29,962 nucleotides of DNA from CAZEVY01 sp964515555 (GTDB lineage Bacteria > Acidobacteriota > Terriglobia > Bryobacterales > Bryobacteraceae), in assembly GCA_964515555.1 (NCBI GenBank), contig CAZEVY010000066.1, positions 1 through 29,962 on the forward strand. Direction: 5' to 3'. The notes under the pieces were generated by a model that was given only the letters and a program-made list of their open reading frames with translations, had not been told where the DNA came from and made no database searches. Position numbers and translations under genes: made by a program. How positions within the stretch are numbered: position 1 is the stretch's first letter; the number at the start of each line of letters is the position of its first letter. Of the stretch, positions 14,884 through 22,475 are shown one piece after another.

Positions 14884-17352
14884 ATGCAATTCGTCTCCGA
14901 CCTCCTGCACGATCTCCGCTACGCCGTGCGGCAGCTCATCGCCTCGCCCGGCCTGGCGATCGTCTGCACGGTCTCGCTCGGTATCGGCATCGGGCTCAAC
15001 ACGTCGATCTTCAGCCAGTTCCGTTCGACGGTCTTTCATCCCGTGCCGCAGGTCGCCGACCCGCAGCGGCTCGTCCTCGTCCAGCCGCCGGTCTCCTATC
15101 CCAACTACGAACAGTTCCGCGATCACGGCGGACAATTCCAGGGGCTATCGGCGTTCATCGCGCCCGTGCCGTTCGTGCTGAGTCTCGGTTCGACAACACA
15201 GCGCGTCTGGGGACACATCGTCACGCCCGACTACTTCACGACTCTGGGCGTGCGGCCGCATCGGGGCCGTCTGATGGGTGTCGACGAGAAAGACCCCGGT
15301 CGAACCTCGCTCGTGCTCGGCCATCGATTGTGGGAGAGCCGCTTCGGCGCCGACCCGAATATTGCCGGGCGCAGGGTCAAGATCAACGGCCACACGCTGA
15401 CCGTCATCGGCGTGGCGCCGCCCGACTTCCTCGGTCCCATGCCGATGATGATGGCGGCGGATCTGTGGATCCCCACCACCGCGCAGTCGCGCGTCGCCCC
15501 GGAACTGGGACGCGAGGCGCTCACCGACCGCAAGGTCGCGGCGTTCCAACTCGTCGGACGGCTGAAGGCGGGAGTCACGATGGGACAGGCCGAGGCCGCG
15601 CTCGACACGCAGGCGCGCGCGCTCGAACAACAGCACGGCGACCCCGGACGCGACCGGCCCGAGCGCCGCATCACCCTGTTGCCGGGAGGCAGGCTGGTTC
15701 CCGTGCGCGATCAGGACATGGCGCTGGTGACGGCGTTTCCGATCGTGCTGGTGGGGTTGACGCTGTGGATCGCCTGCTCCAACGTGGCGACGATGCTGTT
15801 GGCGCGAGCGGCCGGGCGGCGGCGCGAGATTGCCATTCGCCTCGCGATGGGCGCCAGCCGCTGGCGGGTTATCCGCCAGATGCTCACCGAAAGCGTGCTG
15901 CTGGCCGCGCTCGGCGGCGTGGCGGGATACTTCTTCGCGTTGTGGTCGCAATCGACCTTCGACGAATTCAAGCCCTTTATGCCGAATTATGTGCATATCG
16001 AATTGAAGATGGACTGGACTGTTTTCGTCTTCACCGCCGGGATGTGCGTGCTGACCGGAGTGCTGTTCGGACTGGCCCCCGCGCTTCAGGCGACGCGCGC
16101 CGATCTGGCGCAGGCGATGAAAGCCGGCGCTCTCGGCCAGATGCCGGGTTACCGCTGGTACAGCTCGCGCAACATTCTGGTGTTGCAGCAGGTCGCCGGA
16201 TCGCTCTCGCTGCTGCTGCTGACCGGGTTCATCGTGCTGGGCTTCCGCAAGAACTCGCAGGTCGACCTGGGTTTCGACGCGAGCAACCTCTACCTGGTGT
16301 CGCTCGATCCCGTGCGCGAGGGCTATTCTCCGGAAAAGACGGCGGCATTCTTCGATAATCTTCCGGATCGGGTGCGGCCGGCGCCGGGCGTGGTTGCGGC
16401 GGCGCTCTCTCAGTCGCCGCCGCTCGGCATGCTCACGGGTGAAGAGTCGATGAAGTTCCAGTCGGAGTTCTATTCGGGCGGGAAGATCTCCCGGACGACG
16501 AAGGTCGAGCGGGTCGGCGCCGGATACTTCGAGACGCTCGGCATTCGGCTGGTCTCGGGGCGCGGATTCCGGCGCGAAGATGTCCGCGAGGATCCGCGTG
16601 CGCTGGTGGTGAATGAGGCGCTGGCGCGCGAATCCTTCGCGGGCAAGAACGCCGTCGGGCAGACGCTCGACGTCGAGGGCCGGCGCTTCGAGATCGTCGG
16701 CGTGGCTGCGGGAGTGCACACCGGATTCATGATGCAGCGCGATCTGCCGGTGGCCTACCTTCCGATGGAGCCGTCGCGGTACGCGCGTCCCTCGCCGCAG
16801 GGAGTCACGCTGGTCGTCCGCGGCTCTCCCGGGGCCGACGTCGTGAAGCACACGCGCGAGGCGATCGCCGCGATCGATCCGGAGCTGACGGTGTTTCAGG
16901 TCCGCAGCATCGGCGAGATGGTACGCATGATGGTCTACCTGTTCGAGCTGACGATGATTACTTACGGCGGTATCGGACTGTTCGGCCTGGTGCTGGCGAC
17001 CACGGGACTGGCGGGCGTGACCGCCTATGCGGTGGCGCGGCGCGCCAAGGAGATCGGCATCCGCGTGGCGTTGGGCGCGCTGCCGCGCGACGTGCTGAAA
17101 CTGGTCCTGCGCGAGGGAGTCGTACTGGCGGGCGTGGGGACGGTGATCGGCCTGGCGGCGGCGTTCGGGATTACGCGCGCGCTGGCGAGCTACCTGGAGC
17201 TGCTCGCCACGGTGACGGCGACCAGTCTCTCGGACCCGCTGCTGGTCATCGGCGCCCCGGCGCTCCTGGTGTCTCTGACGCTGCTGGCCTGCTATCTTCC
17301 GGCGCGCCGATCGACGAAGGTCAACCCGGTCGCCGTGCTCCGGGAGGAGTGA
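14884..17352 (+). CDS. ABC transporter permease of the ADOP type (two FtsX domains plus MacB-like periplasmic domains)
   Basis: This 822-residue protein starts with the typical 'LLHDLRYAVRQLIASPGLAIV' amphipathic segment and first transmembrane helix. A MacB-type periplasmic domain follows (ITPDYFTTLGV-like 'VTPDYFTTLGVRPHRGR', 'VIGVAPPDFLGP'), then three FtsX helices with RRREIAIRLAMGASRWRVI. A second periplasmic domain comes next ('GAGYFETLGIRLVSGRGF', 'VVNEALARESF'), then a second FtsX unit with RAKEIGIRVALGALPRDVL. This tandem layout is the acidobacterial duplicated orphan permease architecture. Such proteins probably act in MacB-like mechanotransmission or efflux at the inner membrane. 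ATG 14884 is chosen because the conserved N-terminus begins there. A TPR gene and an ABC ATPase follow on the same strand. Confidence 0.87.
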   Translation: MQFVSDLLHDLRYAVRQLIASPGLAIVCTVSLGIGIGLNTSIFSQFRSTVFHPVPQVADPQRLVLVQPPVSYPNYEQFRDHGGQFQGLSAFIAPVPFVLSLGSTTQRVWGHIVTPDYFTTLGVRPHRGRLMGVDEKDPGRTSLVLGHRLWESRFGADPNIAGRRVKINGHTLTVIGVAPPDFLGPMPMMMAADLWIPTTAQSRVAPELGREALTDRKVAAFQLVGRLKAGVTMGQAEAALDTQARALEQQHGDPGRDRPERRITLLPGGRLVPVRDQDMALVTAFPIVLVGLTLWIACSNVATMLLARAAGRRREIAIRLAMGASRWRVIRQMLTESVLLAALGGVAGYFFALWSQSTFDEFKPFMPNYVHIELKMDWTVFVFTAGMCVLTGVLFGLAPALQATRADLAQAMKAGALGQMPGYRWYSSRNILVLQQVAGSLSLLLLTGFIVLGFRKNSQVDLGFDASNLYLVSLDPVREGYSPEKTAAFFDNLPDRVRPAPGVVAAALSQSPPLGMLTGEESMKFQSEFYSGGKISRTTKVERVGAGYFETLGIRLVSGRGFRREDVREDPRALVVNEALARESFAGKNAVGQTLDVEGRRFEIVGVAAGVHTGFMMQRDLPVAYLPMEPSRYARPSPQGVTLVVRGSPGADVVKHTREAIAAIDPELTVFQVRSIGEMVRMMVYLFELTMITYGGIGLFGLVLATTGLAGVTAYAVARRAKEIGIRVALGALPRDVLKLVLREGVVLAGVGTVIGLAAAFGITRALASYLELLATVTATSLSDPLLVIGAPALLVSLTLLACYLPARRSTKVNPVAVLREE

Positions 17353-17373
17353 CGGAAGGGCTACCATGGAATC

Positions 17374-17856
17374 GTGCCCGGCGCCCGTCTCACGTTGGCT
17401 GTCGAGTTGTTTCAAAAGGCCCATGCCATGCAGATGCAGGGGCAACTGGATCTGGCGGTCTCGCTCTACAAGCGATCGATCGAGGTGTACCCGACCGCCG
17501 AAGCCTACACATTCCTGGGCTGGACCTATCGGTTTCAGGGGAAGCTCGACGATGCCATCGAGGAATGCAAGAAGGCCATCGCCGTCGACCCCTCGTTCGG
17601 GAACCCGTATAACGACATCGGTTCCTACCTGATCGAGCAGGGCAAGCCCGGCGACGCCATCCCGTGGCTCGAGCGCGCCATCGCCAGCGAGCGCTACGAG
17701 GCGTATCACTATCCGTGGTTCAACCTGGGTCGCGTCTACGCGGGTATGGACATGTACAAGAAGGCGCGCGAGTGTTTCGAGAAATCGCTCGAAATCGAGC
17801 CTCGCTACGAGCTCGCGAGCCAGGCGCTGGCGAAACTGCGGCGGTTGGTCCAATAG
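17374..17856 (+). CDS. TPR-repeat protein
   Basis: This 160-residue protein contains about four tetratricopeptide units: 'AHAMQMQGQLDLAVSLYKRSIEVYPT', 'YTFLGWTYRFQGKLDDAIEE', 'YNDIGSYLIEQGKPGDAIPW' and FNLGRVYAGMDMYKKARECF. These pack into a protein-binding superhelix. No signal peptide or membrane segment is seen. The start is probably GTG 17374; an internal ATG at 17428 would remove part of the first repeat. It begins 21 bases after the permease stop and precedes the ABC ATPase by 65 bases, so it may belong to the same transcript. The partner is unknown. Confidence 0.8.
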   Translation: MPGARLTLAVELFQKAHAMQMQGQLDLAVSLYKRSIEVYPTAEAYTFLGWTYRFQGKLDDAIEECKKAIAVDPSFGNPYNDIGSYLIEQGKPGDAIPWLERAIASERYEAYHYPWFNLGRVYAGMDMYKKARECFEKSLEIEPRYELASQALAKLRRLVQ

Positions 17857-17921
17857 AGGACTCGGACCCCGCGCGGCGGCTCCCGGCGTAATCCTGGCGG
17901 ACGCGTGTTACCCTGCGAGGA

Positions 17922-18581
17922 ATGCTCGCCGTCGAGCGCGTCACCCGCCAATACTCCACCGCGCAGGGCGACCTCGCCGTCCTCCGCGATGTGTCGCTCG
18001 CGCTCGCGCGAGGCGAGGCGGCGGCCATCATGGGACCGTCGGGGTCGGGCAAGAGCACGCTGCTGGCGATTCTGGGGGCGCTCGAAGCGCCGACCTCGGG
18101 CACGGTGACGTTGGACGGCGTGAATCCCTTCGCGCTGGGCGAGAAGGCGCTGGCCGGCTTCCGCAACGAGCGCGTCGGCTTCGTCTTCCAGGACCATTGC
18201 CTGCTTCCGCAATGCACGGTCCTCGAAAACGCGCTGATTCCGACCCTGGTGGCGCCGCCCGGCGACCACGCGTCGCGCGCGCGGGAGCTGCTCGACCAGG
18301 TGGGACTCTCCGGGCGGCTCGACCATTTCCCCGCGCAGCTATCCGGCGGCGAGAAACAACGGGTCGCGCTGGCGCGCGCGCTGATTCGTGAGCCACACCT
18401 GCTGCTGTGCGACGAGCCGACCGGGAATCTCGACCGGCGCAACGCCGAGTCGGTCGCCGATCTGCTGGTGGAACTGCATCGGCGTCGGCAGACGATTCTG
18501 GTGGTCGTCACGCATAGTCCGGGGCTGGCTGAGCGCTTTCCACGCCGCCTGGAGCTGGTCGACGGCGAGCTTCGGCATTAG
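17922..18581 (+). CDS. ABC transporter ATP-binding protein (LolD/MacB type)
   Basis: This 219-residue protein has every ABC ATPase motif: Walker A GPSGSGKST (38-46), Q-loop VFQDHCLL, signature LSGGEKQRVALARAL, Walker B LLLCDEPTGNLD, and the switch histidine in VVVTHS. The length and the LLPQCTVLEN segment fit the LolD/MacB/FtsE group that works with FtsX-type permeases. The only such permease in view is the ADOP gene 570 bases upstream on the same strand, a plausible partner. ATG 17922 is preceded by GAGGA at very short spacing. A hairpin with a T-run follows the stop. Confidence 0.88.
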   Translation: MLAVERVTRQYSTAQGDLAVLRDVSLALARGEAAAIMGPSGSGKSTLLAILGALEAPTSGTVTLDGVNPFALGEKALAGFRNERVGFVFQDHCLLPQCTVLENALIPTLVAPPGDHASRARELLDQVGLSGRLDHFPAQLSGGEKQRVALARALIREPHLLLCDEPTGNLDRRNAESVADLLVELHRRRQTILVVVTHSPGLAERFPRRLELVDGELRH

Positions 18582-18617
18582 GGTTCATTAACCTTTCCGC
18601 GCGGGGTAACCCTTTTT
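18580..18617 (+). terminator. Candidate Rho-independent terminator after the ABC ATPase
   Basis: GGGTT (18581-18585) can pair with AACCC (18608-18612), with further CC/GG pairing inside the loop, followed at once by TTTTT (18613-18617). It overlaps the ATPase stop and precedes the next gene. The loop is long and the outer stem only five pairs, so confidence is limited. Confidence 0.4.
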
Positions 18618-18640
18618 CACGTGTGACCATCCTTGCTGAT

Positions 18641-19021
18641 ATGAGAAAGATCTTCCTTCTGACCCTCGCGCTTCTGAGCCTGAGCCTGGCCGTCCAAGCT
18701 GCCGACGTTACCGGCAAGTGGGTGGCGCAGATTCCCGGCCGGCAGGGCGGCACCACCGAGAACACCTTCACCTTCAAGCAGTCCGGCGAGAGCCTGACCG
18801 GCACCATCACCACGCCGCGCGGCGAGAACCCCATCTCCGACGGCAAGGTGAGCGGCGACGACGTGTCGTTCACGCAGTCCGTCATGTTCGGCGACAACAG
18901 CTTCAAGTTCATCTACAAGGGCAAGGTTTCCGGCAGCGAGATCAAGTTCACGCGCGAGCGCGAGGGCGGCGGCGGCAAGGGCGGACCCCAGGAGTTCGTC
19001 GCTAAGAAATCCGCGTCCTAG
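18641..19021 (+). CDS. Small secreted protein of unknown function
   Basis: This 126-residue protein has a clear Sec signal (MRKIFLLTLALLSLSLAVQA, then ADVTGKW). The mature part is a small beta-rich repeat of the form 'TGKWVAQ...TFTFKQSGESLTGTI...SDGKVSGDDVSF...YKGKVSGSEIKFTRE', ending in a Gly-rich tail (GGGGKGGPQEF). Similar short 'T-G-x-W ... G-x-x-L-T-G-T-V' proteins are common in Acidobacteria and have no assigned function. Codons are almost uniformly the GC-preferred ones, hinting at good expression. The frame extends upstream to 18623, but ATG 18641 places the signal peptide at the N-terminus. The TonB-dependent receptor gene starts 18 bases after the stop. Confidence 0.75.
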   Translation: MRKIFLLTLALLSLSLAVQAADVTGKWVAQIPGRQGGTTENTFTFKQSGESLTGTITTPRGENPISDGKVSGDDVSFTQSVMFGDNSFKFIYKGKVSGSEIKFTREREGGGGKGGPQEFVAKKSAS

Positions 19022-19039
19022 GTTTTCGCGGTAAACGAG

Positions 19040-22000
19040 ATGCGGCCCGCGACTCAGACGCTCGTAGTGTGTCTGCTCCTGGCGCGGGCCTTCACCCAGC
19101 CCGCGCTGCGACACTCCGGCGTCGTGCGATCGGCGGGCCAGCCGATTCCCGGTGCGACCGTCACCGCCATTCAGGGCGACCGCAAGGTCGTCACCTCCAC
19201 GGACGACGCGGGCCGCTACGAGTTCGCCAACCTCTCCCCGGGCGCCTGGAAGTTCGAAGTCGAGATGACCGGCTTCGTTTCATCGCGCCGCGACGCGGAA
19301 GCGGCTGCGGCGCTCGAATGGGCGCTACAGCTCCAGCCGCGTGTCGCCGCCGCGAAACCCGCAACTCCCGCCGGACCCTCCGCGCGCGGAGCGGGATTCC
19401 GGAACGTCGCGGTGACTCAATCGGCGAGCGATGCCGAGCTACAGGCGGAAATCGATCGCTCGGCGCAGACGGCGTCGGCCCCGATGGAGGCCAGCGCCAA
19501 CGAAGCCCTCCTGCTGAACGGATCTATCAGCGGCGGATTGCAGTCGGCCATCCAGGAGAGCTTCCTCATGGAGCGCCGCGGCGAGTTCGAGGCCATGCGC
19601 GCCGGCGGCGGTTTCCCCGGCGCCTTTGGACCTGGCGGACCGGGCGGTCCGGGCGAAGGGTCGCCGTTCGGCGGAGGACTTCCCGGATCGGGTGAGGGCG
19701 GACCCGGCGGCGGCGAGCCCGGCGCACCCGGCATGCGCGGCGCGGCCGGTCCCGGTGGAGCCGGAGGCGGCCCGGGCGGCCGCGGCGGATTCGGCGGACC
19801 GGGTGGTCCAGGGGGACCGGGTGGTCGCGGCGGCATGGGCGCGCCGGGCGGCGGAGGAGGATTCGGCGGTCGCGGAGGGTTCGGCGGCGGAGGGGGAATG
19901 GGCCCTGGCGGCCGGGGCGGACCGCAAGGCCGCGGCGGAGGACCGCCGTTCGCGGCGTTCGGGAATCGCGCGGGTCGCGGGCGGCAGCCGATGCGCGGCA
20001 TGGCGAACTACACGATGAACAACTCGGCGCTCAACGCGCGATCGTACTCGCTCACCGGCCAGACCGTGGAGAAGCCGTCGTACGCGCAGAACCGGTTCGG
20101 GTTCACGATCGGCGGACCGCTGAACATTCCGAAGATCGTCCACAGCGAGCGGACGTTTCTGTTCATCAACTACAACGGCTCGCGCGGGCGCAACCTCTAC
20201 AACGCGACCTCGACGCTGCCCTCGGCGCTGGAGCGCGTGGGCGATTTCTCGCAGTCGGTGGTGCGCGGACCGGTCGCGATCTTCGATCCGAGCGGCCGGC
20301 TTCCGTTCGCGGGCAACCGCATTCCGGCGAACCGGATGAACTCGGCCTCGCGCGGGCTGCTCGACTTCATCCCGCTGCCGAATCAACCGGGCGCGGTGCA
20401 GAACTATCAGTACGTCACCTCGGTGAAAAGCGGCACCGACAATCTCGGCGTGCGCCTGAATCGCACGCTGACGCAGAAGAACCGAATCGACGCCAATTTC
20501 AACGCCCAGTTCCGCCGCGGCAACAACGCGCAGCTCTTCGGATTCCTCGACGCGACCGACGGCCACGGCTACAGTTGGAACCTCGGCTGGGTGCGCACCT
20601 TCGCGCGCGGGCGCATCAATACCTTGCGCTGGAACTTCAGCCGCAACATCAGCGAGACGCTGCCGTTCTTCGCCTACGGGCGCAACGTCGCCGCCGACCT
20701 CGGGATTCTCGGCGTTTCGGACGACCCCATCAACTACGGTCCGCCGAACCTGAGCTTCACGAACTTCGGATCCCTCAACGACGCCAGCCCGGTGCTGCGG
20801 CGCGACCAGACGTCGTCGGTCAGCGACAGTTTTCTGTACGTCTACAAGTCGCACACCGTCACCTTCGGCGGCGAGCTGCGTCGCATGCAGCTCAACACGC
20901 GCACCGATCAGAACGCGCGCGGGACGATGACCTTCTCGGGCCTCGCCACCAGCGACTTTAACGCCGCCGGGCAGCCCGTCGCCGCCACCGGTTTCGACTT
21001 CGCCGATTTCCTGCTCGGCCTGCCGCAGTCGACCTCGGTGCGCTTCGGCAGCTCGAGCACCTACTTCCGCTCGACCGTCTACAGCGCCTTCGCGCAGGAC
21101 GACTGGCGCGCGCACCGCAGCCTGACGCTGAACCTGGGCGTGCGCTACGAGTACTTCACGCCCTTCCACGAGAAGTTCGGGCGCATCGCGAATCTCGATG
21201 TCGCGCCGGGATTCACGGGTGTCGCCGTGGTGACGCCGGGCGCGGCGGGACCGTACAGCGGCGTGTTTCCCGACGGGCTTGTGGACCCCGACAAGAACAA
21301 CATCTCGCCCCGCGTGGGCATCGCCTGGAGGCCGTCGCAGAAGCGTCGCCTGCAGGTGCGGGCGGGCTTCGGCCTGTTCTTCAACGGGTCGATGTACAAC
21401 CAGTTTCCGTCGCGGCTCGCGGCGCAGCCGCCCTTCGCCAACACCGCCTCGGTGAACACCAGCGCGACGCGCGTGCTGACCATTCAGAACGGGTTCGCGA
21501 CCTCGCCCTCGCAGACCATCACCAACACCTACGCGGTCGATCGGCGCTATCGCATCGGCTACGCGCAGACGTGGAATGCGTCGATTTCGCAGCCCGTGGG
21601 GCGGTCATGGGTGACCGAGATCAGCTATCTCGCGACGAAGGGCACGCGGCTCGACATTCAACGGCTGCCGAATCGCGCGGCGCCGGGGTCGCCGCTGACC
21701 GCCGAGCAACGCCGCCAGATCGGCAACGCGGTGGGTTTCACCTTCGACAGCTCGGAGGGCAACTCGATCTCGCATGCGGGACAGGCCCGGCTGACGCGGC
21801 GGTTCGCGCGCGGCGTGTCGTCGAACCTGACGTACACCTACGCCAAGTCGATCGACAACGCCTCGACGCTGGGCGGCGGCGGCGCGACGGTCGCGCAGAA
21901 CGACAGGGACCTGGCGGCCGAGCGCGGGCGGTCGAGCTTCGACCAGCGGCACGCGTTGAGCCTGAGCTACGTGCTGAATTCGCCGGTGAGCGAGAACGCA

Positions 22001-22474
22001 AAGGTGATTCAGATGAAGGGGCTGCCGCTGCTGCTGATGAAGGACTGGAGTCTCAGCGGAGGGCTGACGGCGAGCTCCGGGACACCCCTCACGGCGCGCG
22101 TCCTCGGTAACCAGGCCGATACCGGCGGCACGGGATCGGTCGGCAGCGGCCGCGCGGATGCGACCGGAGCGCCGGTGGACGCGGGTTCGGGATTCTTCAA
22201 TCTCGGGGCGTTCACGATTCCGGCGGCGGGCTTCGGCAACGCGGGGCGGAACACGATCGACGGGCCGAGCCGGTTTTCGATGAACCTGTCGCTGGCGCGG
22301 TCCTTCCGGGTCGACGAGCGGCGGCGACTGGAGTTTCGCGCGGATTCGAATAACTTCCTGAATCACGTGAGCTACACGGGCCTGGGGACGGTGGTAAACG
22401 CGCTGAACTACGGGCTGCCGACGTCGGCGGCGGGTATGCGCACGGTCACCATGACGATGCGGTTGAGGTTCTGA
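19040..22474 (+). CDS. Oar-like TonB-dependent outer-membrane receptor with carboxypeptidase-regulatory domain
   Basis: The 1144-residue protein begins with a signal peptide. A CarboxypepD_reg-like beta-sandwich follows at about residues 28-100 ('GQPIPGATVTAIQGDRK', 'TSTDDAGRYEFANLSPG'). 'NEALLLNGSISGGL' is characteristic of acidobacterial Oar-like receptors. A Gly/Pro/Arg low-complexity stretch occupies about residues 192-312. The rest, from 'NNSALNARSYSLTGQ' on, is outer-membrane beta-barrel, with NRFGFTIGGPLNIPK, 'SAFAQDDWRAHRSLTLNLGVRYE', NISPRVGIAWRP and a C-terminal strand ending in Phe (MTMRLRF). Such receptors import or bind large substrates using TonB/ExbBD energy. The VWA gene starts one base after the stop. 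No SusD-like partner is seen. Confidence 0.88.
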   Translation: MRPATQTLVVCLLLARAFTQPALRHSGVVRSAGQPIPGATVTAIQGDRKVVTSTDDAGRYEFANLSPGAWKFEVEMTGFVSSRRDAEAAAALEWALQLQPRVAAAKPATPAGPSARGAGFRNVAVTQSASDAELQAEIDRSAQTASAPMEASANEALLLNGSISGGLQSAIQESFLMERRGEFEAMRAGGGFPGAFGPGGPGGPGEGSPFGGGLPGSGEGGPGGGEPGAPGMRGAAGPGGAGGGPGGRGGFGGPGGPGGPGGRGGMGAPGGGGGFGGRGGFGGGGGMGPGGRGGPQGRGGGPPFAAFGNRAGRGRQPMRGMANYTMNNSALNARSYSLTGQTVEKPSYAQNRFGFTIGGPLNIPKIVHSERTFLFINYNGSRGRNLYNATSTLPSALERVGDFSQSVVRGPVAIFDPSGRLPFAGNRIPANRMNSASRGLLDFIPLPNQPGAVQNYQYVTSVKSGTDNLGVRLNRTLTQKNRIDANFNAQFRRGNNAQLFGFLDATDGHGYSWNLGWVRTFARGRINTLRWNFSRNISETLPFFAYGRNVAADLGILGVSDDPINYGPPNLSFTNFGSLNDASPVLRRDQTSSVSDSFLYVYKSHTVTFGGELRRMQLNTRTDQNARGTMTFSGLATSDFNAAGQPVAATGFDFADFLLGLPQSTSVRFGSSSTYFRSTVYSAFAQDDWRAHRSLTLNLGVRYEYFTPFHEKFGRIANLDVAPGFTGVAVVTPGAAGPYSGVFPDGLVDPDKNNISPRVGIAWRPSQKRRLQVRAGFGLFFNGSMYNQFPSRLAAQPPFANTASVNTSATRVLTIQNGFATSPSQTITNTYAVDRRYRIGYAQTWNASISQPVGRSWVTEISYLATKGTRLDIQRLPNRAAPGSPLTAEQRRQIGNAVGFTFDSSEGNSISHAGQARLTRRFARGVSSNLTYTYAKSIDNASTLGGGGATVAQNDRDLAAERGRSSFDQRHALSLSYVLNSPVSENAKVIQMKGLPLLLMKDWSLSGGLTASSGTPLTARVLGNQADTGGTGSVGSGRADATGAPVDAGSGFFNLGAFTIPAAGFGNAGRNTIDGPSRFSMNLSLARSFRVDERRRLEFRADSNNFLNHVSYTGLGTVVNALNYGLPTSAAGMRTVTMTMRLRF

Positions 22475-22475
22475 C

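Noticed and set aside
15145..17853. A 902-codon minus-strand frame opposite the ADOP permease and TPR gene
   Set aside because: The plus strand carries clear FtsX, MacB and TPR motifs throughout; the opposite frame is His/Arg/Gln-rich without any domain and is a codon-bias shadow.
19615..19985. Gly-rich repeat considered as a tandem DNA repeat or CRISPR-like array
   Set aside because: The units are irregular in length and sequence, and the reading frame of the receptor runs through them; it is a low-complexity protein segment.
19439..21169. A 576-codon minus-strand frame opposite the TonB-dependent receptor
   Set aside because: It is rich in Arg, Ala, Glu and Val with no recognisable motif, while the plus strand has continuous receptor sequence.
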